A DNA stretch of 7,558 bases from an archaeon. GTDB taxonomy: Archaea > Hydrothermarchaeota > Hydrothermarchaeia > JALTZZ01 > JALUTC01. Shown piece by piece: positions 1-4,935 of the stretch; the stretch's first letter is position 1; every line of letters begins with the position of its first letter. Location of the stretch: NCBI GenBank assembly GCA_027051265.1, contig JALTZH010000009.1, positions 1 through 7,558 on the forward strand. The letters are read 5' to 3'. Under the pieces are notes generated by a model. It worked only from the letters and a program-made list of their open reading frames with translations. It was not told where the DNA came from and ran no database searches. Both the position numbers and the translations under genes were made by a program.

Positions 1-23
1 AGATAAGAGAAATTTACAGGGAT

Positions 24-338
24 ATGGATAAAAAAAGGCGAAGAATAAATCGATTGTTTAATCTAATGAATAAGTATAAGAAAAATTTGAATAAAAATCG
101 TGATGAAAAAAATGTTCAAAAACTTGGTAAAAACGTTGATAAACTCGTATTAAATCTTGTTGAGTTGATAGAATTATATAACAAAACGTTATTGTTGAAT
201 GTTGATATAAATACGTATATAGATAACATGGCGGAACTAACAATAAACTTTAACAGATTGGTTGGTAAAATATATGCAATAGAAGCATTGTTTAAAATTA
301 AAAAACTGGATGAAATAGATGCAAATTATATACGTTGA
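24..338 (+). CDS. Hypothetical Lys/Asn-rich helical protein, possibly 5'-truncated by window edge
   Basis: I do not recognise this protein. From the ATG at 24 it is 104 residues, very basic at its N-terminus (a KKRRR run at residues 3-7) and rich in Lys, Asn, Leu and Ile throughout. The spacing of hydrophobic residues suggests long amphipathic helices, possibly a coiled coil or helical bundle. There is no signal peptide, membrane segment or cysteine motif. No clear ribosome site precedes the ATG, and the same frame stays open back to base 3 (reading IREIYRD before the Met). The visible part may therefore be the C-terminal end of a longer protein that begins outside the window. It ends in TGA at 336-338, followed by about 500 bases without an intact gene. 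The base composition matches its neighbours. I am confident that it is coding on this strand, because the minus-strand frame gives a poor translation, but not of its start or function. Confidence 0.55.
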   Translation: MDKKRRRINRLFNLMNKYKKNLNKNRDEKNVQKLGKNVDKLVLNLVELIELYNKTLLLNVDINTYIDNMAELTINFNRLVGKIYAIEALFKIKKLDEIDANYIR

Positions 339-434
339 AATATTATATTAGATACAAGCTTAATTAGGAATTTAATTATCACAAACGCTAGTTGATGTTA
401 AGTAAAAGATATAGATTGAAACGCTTCTTTATCG

Positions 435-668
435 ATGCATATCTTTAAGGTTAAATTTCTTTCTTTTGAGTTTGCAAAAATACTTAAGAGACGAAGAAGC
501 AGGAGCAAAAATTGCAGATATCTTAACAACTGAAATTGTATCGTTAAAGCTATCCTAAAAGAAACCCTACTAAAGATGATATCGAAAAACCTACAAAAAG
601 ATTTGAAGGAGTACGTTGATATTAAGATTACAAGCTTAGAGAAGAAACTTAACATTCTTATGAGGTAA
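435..668 (+). pseudogene. Probable decayed or double-frameshifted small helical gene
   Basis: No single frame is open across this stretch, yet three segments join into a credible protein of about 77 residues. ATG 435 opens a frame reading MHIFKVKFLSFEFAK up to the A5 run at 476-480. Removing one base there moves to the frame reading YLRDEEAGAKIADILTTEIV (481-540). Adding one base near 541-545 returns to the first frame, reading KAILKETLLKMISK and so on to a TAA at 666-668. Read straight through, the first frame stops at TGA 531-533 and the second at TAA 556-558. The two shifts compensate (+1/-1), and the joined product has the charged helical character of a real protein with a normal stop. 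The family is unknown. Alternatives are two base-call errors in an intact gene, or chance. The opposite-strand frame covering the same bases gives an implausible Leu/Phe-rich protein. Confidence 0.4.
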
Positions 669-845
669 CTTTATATTTTTAGGTATAATCTTAATCCTCG
701 TTTCTATAATCTTAACGAAGTTTTTATAAAATTTTATATGACTTCTATTTATATATCTTTACATATTTTTTATTCTTGAAGTGTCATTTATAGATTTTAG
801 AATGTTTAAGTTATCTTTGTAGCATTAAAAAGTATTGTATTAGTT
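669..845. other. Non-coding gap with direct repeat and promoter-like A/T boxes
   Basis: No open frame here looks coding. The stretch carries an 11-bp direct repeat (TATAATCTTAA at 684-694 and 705-715). It also has A/T-rich boxes upstream of the metallo-beta-lactamase gene, TTTATAG around 787-793 and TTTAAGTTA around 805-813. Either could be the TATA element for that gene, the second with a start site near 834. No Shine-Dalgarno match precedes ATG 846. I see no tRNA or stable hairpin. Confidence 0.3.
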
Positions 846-1658
846 ATGAAATTAAGAAATATGAAATATGATAATGCTATAAAGATTGATAAAGATATTT
901 ATTGGATTGGATGGTATAAGAAAGAAGCGCCGCTAAGAAGTAATGCATATTTAATTAAAGATGAGAGTAACGATACTGTTGAAGTAATTTTGATAGATCC
1001 AGGATCTGTACCTGACTTTCCCGTAATACTCAAAAAAATACTACAAGTTTGTGAACTTAAGGATATAAAATATATAATATTACATCATCAGGATCCCGAT
1101 ATATGTGCATCAGTTCCAAAAATAGAAGAACTAGTATATAATATAGGAGGATCCATAAAAATTGTAACTCATTCCAGAGCATGGTTTTTGATACCATTTT
1201 ATGGAGTTAGATCAGAATTTTACTTAATTGATTTTAAAGGATGGAAATTAGAACTAAAAAGTGGAAGAGTTCTTAGATTCATATTTACACCGTATTTGCA
1301 TTTTCCTGGAGCTTTTGTTACATACGATGTAAAAACGAAAACATTGTTCTCAAGCGATCTTTTTGGAGGAATAAGTTATGAGTTTAAATTATATGCTGAT
1401 GAGTGGTATAAAGAAGCGGTTAAAGCTTTTCATGAACATTATATGAGTCATGAAGATCATTTAAGATTTGCAATGGAAAAGTTAGAAAAAATATATAAAA
1501 AATATGGTATAAAAAGAATATGTCCCCAACATGGAAGCATTATAGAAGGGGAGAATAAGGTTTACGAATATATTCAACTGCTTAAAAATATAACATGTGG
1601 AAAATACACCTCAGTAACAGATGATTTGAAATGGATTGAGCGTGATATACGTGGATGA
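846..1658 (+). CDS. Stand-alone ODP/flavodiiron-type metallo-beta-lactamase protein
   Basis: The 270-residue protein has the metallo-beta-lactamase fold as used by flavodiiron (FprA/ODP-type) proteins, which bind two non-heme irons that react with oxygen or nitric oxide. Landmarks are a strand ending in LIDPG (49-53), the metal motif HHQDPD (80-85), H152 in LHFPG, D171 in SSDLFGG and H229 in CPQHG. Against the classical H-x-E-x-D-H motif, the Glu is Asp (D83) and the second His is Ile (I86). That substitution pattern is also known to me from oxygen-binding ODP proteins. Full flavodiiron proteins run to about 400 residues with a C-terminal flavodoxin domain, which is absent here, so an external electron donor or a sensory role is likely. 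There is no signal peptide, so it is probably cytoplasmic. The start could be ATG 846 or the in-frame ATG at 861; neither has a clear ribosome site. It overlaps the next gene and is probably co-transcribed with it. Hydrolase activity is less likely given the ligand set. Confidence 0.85.
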   Translation: MKLRNMKYDNAIKIDKDIYWIGWYKKEAPLRSNAYLIKDESNDTVEVILIDPGSVPDFPVILKKILQVCELKDIKYIILHHQDPDICASVPKIEELVYNIGGSIKIVTHSRAWFLIPFYGVRSEFYLIDFKGWKLELKSGRVLRFIFTPYLHFPGAFVTYDVKTKTLFSSDLFGGISYEFKLYADEWYKEAVKAFHEHYMSHEDHLRFAMEKLEKIYKKYGIKRICPQHGSIIEGENKVYEYIQLLKNITCGKYTSVTDDLKWIERDIRG

Positions 1659-1941
1659 ATTTTTAGAGGCAATAGAAGTGATTGCCAAGAGGTTATTTGG
1701 AGTTTATGGTAAATCGAGAACTAAAGTTTTTTTTGAAAAACATAATATAACAATTGATGATAATGCTAAAATATTAAAATACGATAAATCTATTACTACA
1801 AGAGATTTACTTATACGAATTTTAAACGATATGGAAAAAGAATTTGGTGTTGTTGCAAGAATAACAACAAAAACGGCATTAATTTCGTATTTTTTGAAAA
1901 AAAATATATCTTTAGATAAATTTAAAGATATTTTATATTAA
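1651..1941 (+). CDS. Small conserved-looking protein of unknown function, coupled to the ODP-like gene
   Basis: I do not recognise this family. From GTG 1651 it is 96 residues; a TTG at 1636 in the same frame would give 101. I prefer GTG 1651 because GTGAT at 1642-1646 resembles the archaeal ribosome site and sits four bases upstream. This start overlaps the end of the preceding gene by 8 bp. The protein is small, soluble-looking and mixed-charge, without cysteines or membrane segments. An N-terminal helix (DEFLEAIEVIAKRLFG) is followed by a short strand-like part and a second helical half around ITTRDLLIRILNDMEKEFG. The tight overlap implies translational coupling with the diiron protein, so a partner or regulatory subunit is a reasonable guess, but that is inference from context only. 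It ends in TAA at 1939-1941, before a convergent gap. Confidence 0.6.
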   Translation: MDEFLEAIEVIAKRLFGVYGKSRTKVFFEKHNITIDDNAKILKYDKSITTRDLLIRILNDMEKEFGVVARITTKTALISYFLKKNISLDKFKDILY

Positions 1942-2080
1942 TATATTATTCTTTATTCATAAATAATAAAACATAAAATTAATTGTTAAATTAATATATT
2001 TTATTTTTAGAACTTGACTGTTAGAGAGTAGAATCATTTGTAAACAAGTGTAAACTTACACAAAACCTGTAGTTCATGGA
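1942..2080. terminator. Convergent intergenic region with T-rich tracts on both strands
   Basis: This gap separates two convergent genes. On the plus strand TTTTATTTTT at 1999-2008 is the kind of U-rich run at which archaeal RNA polymerase terminates. On the minus strand the AAAATAAAAC-like tracts around 1961-1978 read as T-runs downstream of the lipid gene. There is no strong GC hairpin, as expected for archaea. The right-hand part holds TGTAAAC repeats and a dyad, listed separately. Confidence 0.4.
2037..2064. repeat. Phased TGTAAAC repeats with a 6+2+6 inverted repeat
   Basis: TGTAAAC occurs at 2039-2045 and again at 2049-2055, exactly one helical turn apart. The second copy is the left arm region of an inverted repeat, GTGTAA (2048-2053), two bases, then TTACAC (2056-2061). 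An outer pair TTTGT (2037-2041) and ACAAA (2060-2064) adds further symmetry. It could be a weak RNA hairpin at the 3' end of the minus-strand transcript or a protein-binding site. Function is unknown. Confidence 0.35.
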
Positions 2081-2602
2081 TTACCATGCCTCTCGTTTTA
2101 TCTTGAGCAAATATGCCACAACGTTGGATAAAATATGAAAAGCTGGTGTTATTATAATTAAAGTCAGTATAACCATTTTATCTATTTTAATATATAACGA
2201 ACAGAGTATAATTCCTCCCAGTACAAAATTTAGCTGATCAAGTATTGGAAATGGTGCTCCTCTTCTTAATCCTAATCTTCTTTTAATGAAACTTCCCAAC
2301 ATTCCACCAAGTATTGCTCCAAGTGCGATCAATATAGAAATTATTGCCTGAGAATATAAATCAAGTGGCAGGAATGGATTTGGTATTAGATAATAAAACA
2401 TAAAACCATATATAGCTCCGAGTATTATACCCGATAACGTTCCTCTTATTGTTACACCATCACCAAAAATTCTTCTACCATCAATAAACGTTTTGTATAA
2501 ATCCAAAGGTTTACCACCACCAAGTAAGAATGCAAACATGTTAGCAAGATATCCAGGCATAAAAAAATGTATTGAATATATTATCAATTCAATTAATTCC
2601 AT
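2081..2602 (-). CDS. carS: CDP-archaeol synthase
   Basis: CarS (DUF46 family) transfers CTP onto 2,3-di-O-geranylgeranylglyceryl phosphate to give CDP-archaeol, the branch point for archaeal polar lipids, and acts in the cytoplasmic membrane. The 173-residue length fits the family. Visible signatures are PGYLAN (16-21), the FGDGVTIRGT block (46-55), and the cytoplasmic stretch SFIKRRLGLRRGAPFPILDQ (104-123) preceding a glycine-rich membrane segment. About five hydrophobic helices surround these polar loops. The protein is the strongest evidence that the organism is archaeal. It starts at ATG 2602; the only in-frame alternative, Met15, would remove the first helix. An A/T box (TTTAAATTATA, minus strand, near 2665-2676) is a possible promoter about 65-75 bases upstream, so it may be transcribed separately from the Nudix gene behind it. 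It converges on the small unknown gene ending at 1941. Confidence 0.92.
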   Translation of the reverse strand: MELIELIIYSIHFFMPGYLANMFAFLLGGGKPLDLYKTFIDGRRIFGDGVTIRGTLSGIILGAIYGFMFYYLIPNPFLPLDLYSQAIISILIALGAILGGMLGSFIKRRLGLRRGAPFPILDQLNFVLGGIILCSLYIKIDKMVILTLIIITPAFHILSNVVAYLLKIKREAW

Positions 2603-2664
2603 AAATGTTTATAATAAATTAACTCTACTATTCTTTCAATACTACATCTATTAATCCTATTTAG

Positions 2665-2676
2665 TATAATTTAAAT
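2665..2676 (-). promoter_or_regulatory. Possible TATA element for carS
   Basis: On the minus strand the gap between the Nudix stop and the carS start contains an A/T block reading AAATTTAAATTATA, resembling an archaeal TATA box with an A-rich element before it. A start about 25 bases further on would leave a leader of about 35-40 nt without a clear ribosome site. The background is very AT-rich, so the call is weak. Confidence 0.25.
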
Positions 2677-2706
2677 TTTTCTCATACTTATATCGTTCCT
2701 TAATGC

Positions 2707-3159
2707 TTAATGTTTTAATTTATTATAGCATTTTTTAACGAAATCTTTAATAATCTCTTTGTGATCAAATGCTAGGTTCATCTTCAGAATATCTTTTAAA
2801 TCGAAAAATCCGAGATCACTTGTTTCTTCAGAAATTTTAAGAGTTCCAGATTTATACTTTGCTATATAACAAATCGATACAACATGTCCTCTTGGATCTC
2901 TATTTGGATGTGAATATACACCAAGGAGATCTATTATTTCAATTTCTATTCCAGTTTCTTCAAAAACTTCTCTCTTTATAGCATCTTCACAACTCTCACC
3001 GCATTCAACAAAACCTCCAGGGAGGGCATAACAGTCTTTAAACGGTTCTTTAGCTCTTCTTATCAACAATATTTTTTGATCTTTCAAAACAATTGCATCA
3101 ACAGCTAATGCTGGCGCTTTATATCCGAAACAGTTGCATGGGCATCGTACTTTTCTCAT
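2707..3159 (-). CDS. Nudix hydrolase, ADP-ribose pyrophosphatase-like
   Basis: The protein hydrolyses a nucleoside diphosphate linked to some group; ADP-ribose is the likeliest substrate but is not proven. With ATG at 3157-3159 it has 150 residues. The Nudix box is complete at residues 49-71: G-x5-E-x7-REVFEETGI, with the metal-binding Glu residues intact. Downstream, HPNRDPRGHVVSICY (about 83-97) resembles the ADP-ribose pyrophosphatase group. The N-terminus carries CPCNC at residues 6-10, a compact Cys cluster that could bind zinc. The frame also stays open upstream to an ATG at 3249, but those 30 codons lie antisense to the QueH coding region and do not resemble a Nudix N-terminus, so the internal start is chosen. 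It diverges from queH with 7 bp between start codons, both inside one dyad, so the two genes may share control. Confidence 0.88.
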   Translation of the reverse strand: MRKVRCPCNCFGYKAPALAVDAIVLKDQKILLIRRAKEPFKDCYALPGGFVECGESCEDAIKREVFEETGIEIEIIDLLGVYSHPNRDPRGHVVSICYIAKYKSGTLKISEETSDLGFFDLKDILKMNLAFDHKEIIKDFVKKCYNKLKH

Positions 3160-3173
3160 AATATTTATGAGAA
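3153..3173. promoter_or_regulatory. Perfect 21-bp dyad spanning both divergent start codons
   Basis: TTCTCATAA (3153-3161), a three-base centre TAT, and TTATGAGAA (3165-3173) form a perfect 9-bp inverted repeat. The left arm contains the Nudix start codon (complement of 3157-3159) and the right arm the queH start codon (3167-3169), so both genes begin ATGAGA and both proteins begin Met-Arg. A dimeric regulator bound here would block both genes. With so little spacer, both promoters must lie within the opposite coding sequence or the transcripts must be leaderless. I see no convincing TATA box at the expected distance on either side. Confidence 0.5.
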
Positions 3174-3718
3174 TCTTATTACATGTTTGCTGCGCACCCT
3201 GTGCTACGAGTTGCATAGATACGTTAAAGAAAATGGGATATGATGTCATTGGATTTTTTTATAATCCAAACATACATCCAAAAAAGGAATATGAAAGAAG
3301 AAAAATGGAGCTGAAAAAAATTCAAAACTTTTTCAACGTGAAAATACTAGAAGGTAATTATGATGTAAAGAGGTGGTTTGAAAATGTTAAAGGATTAGAA
3401 AAAGAAAGAGAGGGTGGAAAGAGATGTGAGATTTGTTACAAAATTAGATTAGAGGAAACCGCTAAAAAAGCGAGGAGTTTAGGTATTAATGTTATAACAA
3501 CAACGTTAACTGTAAGTCCGTGGAAAAATTCTAAGAAAATTTTTCAAATTGGTAAAAGTATCTCGAAAGAATATAACGTTAAGTTTCTGGAAATAGATTT
3601 TAAGAAAAAAGATGGCTTTAAAAAGAGTATCACGTTTAGTAAGATATTAAATCTTTACAGACAAAAATATTGTGGATGTATATTTAGTTTCCAAAAGCTT
3701 CTCGAAAAGAAACGTTAA
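3167..3718 (+). CDS. queH: Epoxyqueuosine reductase QueH (DUF208 family)
   Basis: QueH reduces epoxyqueuosine to queuosine at the tRNA wobble position, the last step of queuosine synthesis, using an iron-sulfur cluster; it is the non-homologous alternative to QueG. From ATG 3167 the protein has 183 residues, the usual family size. Family cysteines are present: C8, C9 and C12 in VCCAPCA, C87 and C90 in RCEICY, and C169 and C171 in YCGC. Other signatures are TTTLTVSPWK (111-120), DFKKKDGF (144-151) and LYRQ (163-166). An upstream in-frame ATG at 3134 would add 11 residues overlapping the Nudix gene and place the start before the typical MRILLHVCCAPC opening, so it is rejected. The Nep1 gene follows after 7 bp, suggesting an operon of RNA-modification genes. 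The function is surprising for an archaeon, which normally makes archaeosine, so lateral transfer is likely. Confidence 0.88.
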   Translation: MRILLHVCCAPCATSCIDTLKKMGYDVIGFFYNPNIHPKKEYERRKMELKKIQNFFNVKILEGNYDVKRWFENVKGLEKEREGGKRCEICYKIRLEETAKKARSLGINVITTTLTVSPWKNSKKIFQIGKSISKEYNVKFLEIDFKKKDGFKKSITFSKILNLYRQKYCGCIFSFQKLLEKKR

Positions 3719-3725
3719 TTATATT

Positions 3726-4394
3726 ATGTTACACATAATTTTAGTAGAAGCTGAACTGGAACTTATACCAAAAGAAATTAGAAATCATTATATTATAAGA
3801 AAACATGCAAAAAAAAGAGGAAAAAAACCAAGTGAAATGATATTAGATTCGAGTTTACATTTTAGAGCAATGTATAAGATAGACGATTTTAAAAGACGAG
3901 GGAGACCTGATATTGTTTTTTTATCGTTACTCGGATTATTATCTTCTCCTTTAAATAAAACAGGCATGCTTAGAGTATATGTACATACGAGAAATGATGA
4001 GGTTATATTTATTAATCCGAAAGTGAGACTTCCTCGTAATTATAATAGATTTATCGGTTTGTTTGAAAAGTTGTTTGTTGAAAGAGAGATAAGGACCAAA
4101 GAAGGTATATGTCTATTAAAGCTGATTGAGATGAATATATACGATTTAGTTAAAAAGATAAAAGCTGAAAAATATATTTTAATGGATGAAAAAGTAGATA
4201 TTAATATAAATAAATTAATTAAGGAATTTAAAAATCATAATGACATTGCTATAATGATAGGAGCTTTTCCCCATGGAGATTTCAGAAACGATTATGAATT
4301 TGCTGATAGAATATCTATTCATAAAGAAAGATTAGATGCGTGGAGTGTTGCATTATTTGTTACAGATTTATACTATTTTGTTAAACTTCTATAA
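3726..4394 (+). CDS. nep1: Nep1/Emg1 rRNA pseudouridine N1-methyltransferase
   Basis: Nep1 is a SPOUT-class enzyme that uses S-adenosylmethionine to methylate N1 of a pseudouridine in small-subunit rRNA and takes part in small-subunit assembly. The 222-residue protein shows LVEAELELIP at the start (6-15), LDSSLHFRAM (40-49), RGRPDIVF (58-65), the RNA-facing RLPRNYNRF (101-109), and the cofactor-site motifs IGAFPHGDF (178-186) and SIHKERLDAW (197-206), all in the family order. The frame is open upstream to a codon at 3672 inside queH, but ATG 3726 gives the family N-terminus. It lies 7 bp after queH without a ribosome site, so it is probably co-transcribed. Its stop codon (4392-4394) abuts the stop of the NapD-like gene on the other strand. 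Confidence 0.93.
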   Translation: MLHIILVEAELELIPKEIRNHYIIRKHAKKRGKKPSEMILDSSLHFRAMYKIDDFKRRGRPDIVFLSLLGLLSSPLNKTGMLRVYVHTRNDEVIFINPKVRLPRNYNRFIGLFEKLFVEREIRTKEGICLLKLIEMNIYDLVKKIKAEKYILMDEKVDININKLIKEFKNHNDIAIMIGAFPHGDFRNDYEFADRISIHKERLDAWSVALFVTDLYYFVKLL

Positions 4395-4613
4395 ATCTTC
4401 AAGAGAGTAATAGGCGAGATATACGTTTATAACACCATCCAGATCTTTCATCCATTTGAGTTTCTTTTTTATATCTTTAACATTTCCTTCTATTAAAAAA
4501 ACAACTCTGTTATCTTTAATATAATGAACTTCTACACCATTTTTTTCAAGATTTTCCTTCAATTGATTTATATTACAATTTTCCGTCAATAATAGAAATC
4601 CACTAACAATCAT
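4389..4613 (-). CDS. NapD-like Tat signal-peptide-binding chaperone
   Basis: NapD is a small ferredoxin-fold protein that binds the twin-arginine signal peptide of the periplasmic nitrate reductase NapA and holds it until the molybdenum cofactor is inserted. This 74-residue protein follows the NapD pattern: a strand at IVSGFLLL (2-9), a helix with spaced Leu residues, GVEVHYIKDNRVVFLIEG (26-43), a second helix of Lys-rich residues, then the hallmark DLDGVINVYLAYYSLED (57-73), where NapD proteins have a DGV-x-x-V-x-LVYH-type end. No nitrate reductase or other molybdoenzyme lies in the window, so its client is unknown and it may serve another Tat-exported oxidoreductase. It overlaps the Nep1 stop by 6 bp tail to tail and diverges from the oxidase operon across 199 bp. 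An ACT-like regulatory domain of the same fold is the main alternative. Confidence 0.65.
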   Translation of the reverse strand: MIVSGFLLLTENCNINQLKENLEKNGVEVHYIKDNRVVFLIEGNVKDIKKKLKWMKDLDGVINVYLAYYSLEDL

Positions 4614-4657
4614 AACATACTTCGATTTTTAACGAAAAAAATAGTTAAATCTTATAC

Positions 4658-4669
4658 CTATAAAACTTT
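4658..4669 (-). promoter_or_regulatory. Possible TATA element for the NapD-like gene
   Basis: On the minus strand this reads AAGTTTTATAGG, similar to an archaeal TATA box, about 45-55 bases before the ATG. A start site some 25 bases downstream would leave a leader of about 24 nt. An 8-bp inverted repeat, TTAACGAA (4629-4636) and TTCGTTAA (4676-4683), flanks it. Weak because of the AT-rich background. Confidence 0.3.
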
Positions 4670-4746
4670 ACAAAATTCGTTAATTTTTATTTTAATATTG
4701 TTCGAAAATCGTTTATTTTATTAAAAAATAAAAAATATTAATTAGA

Positions 4747-4807
4747 TTTTTAATATTTAAATGTTTTAATTTCTTAAATTTAAGTATATTTTTCGTAAGG
4801 TGGTGAT
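4747..4807 (+). promoter_or_regulatory. Putative promoter region and ribosome site of the oxidase operon
   Basis: A/T boxes at about 4747-4761 (TTTTAATATTTAAAT region) and 4775-4788 (TAAATTTAAGTATA region) are TATA candidates. AAGGTGGTGATT ends just before the first gene; its GGTGAT at 4802-4807 matches the archaeal anti-Shine-Dalgarno and lies five bases before ATG 4813. The ribosome site is convincing and supports the short first gene. The exact TATA box is not. Confidence 0.5.
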
Positions 4808-4812
4808 TGAAT

Positions 4813-4935
4813 ATGGTAAATATAGTTGGAAAATCAGTCTTAATACTTTTAATAATATGGACCATCTTACTAATACTAGCATGGTTTTCGGTTCTAAACC
4901 AACTGATTGGTGGTGGATGGTTCTATGGTACATAA
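4813..4935 (+). CDS. 40-aa single-helix membrane protein, candidate subunit IIa of ba3-type oxidase
   Basis: The ATG at 4813 opens a 40-codon frame closed by TAA at 4933-4935. The product begins MVNIVGKS, then has one hydrophobic helix of about 22 residues (roughly 9-30: VLILLIIWTILLILAW and onward), and ends in a Gly/Trp-rich tail, GGGWFYGT. A strong ribosome site (GGTGAT, 4802-4807) precedes it, and its last 11 bases overlap the start of the subunit II gene, so the two should be translationally coupled. Thermus cytochrome ba3 has a comparable single-helix subunit IIa of about 34 residues, encoded just before subunits II and I, and the gene order here is the same. The role, packing against the catalytic subunit in the membrane, is inferred from position and topology; tiny one-helix proteins cannot be assigned by sequence alone. 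Confidence 0.72.
   Translation: MVNIVGKSVLILLIIWTILLILAWFSVLNQLIGGGWFYGT

Noticed and set aside
58-243. 61-codon minus-strand frame
   Set aside because: It lies wholly antisense to the Lys-rich gene at 24-338 and has no recognisable features.
405-422. GATTGAAAC ending like an archaeal CRISPR repeat (414-422)
   Set aside because: Only one copy is present, with no repeat-spacer pattern around it, so it is not an array.
398-655. 85-codon minus-strand frame
   Set aside because: It gives a Leu/Phe/Ser-rich translation typical of reading antisense to a charged helical gene; the plus-strand relic at 435-668 explains it better.
3134-3166. 11-codon N-terminal extension of QueH from ATG 3134
   Set aside because: The family begins directly with the strand before CCAPC, and the extension would overlap the Nudix coding region.
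3160-3249. 30-codon N-terminal extension of the Nudix protein
   Set aside because: These codons are antisense to the QueH N-terminus with its CCAPC motif; the Nudix fold is complete from the internal ATG at 3157-3159.
3672-3725. 18-codon N-terminal extension of Nep1
   Set aside because: It lies in the end of queH, and the family N-terminus begins at the ATG at 3726.
4614-4812. Possible small RNA or tRNA in the gap before the oxidase operon
   Set aside because: The sequence is nearly all A/T with no GC-rich stems or tRNA landmarks; promoters and operator-like sites explain it better.
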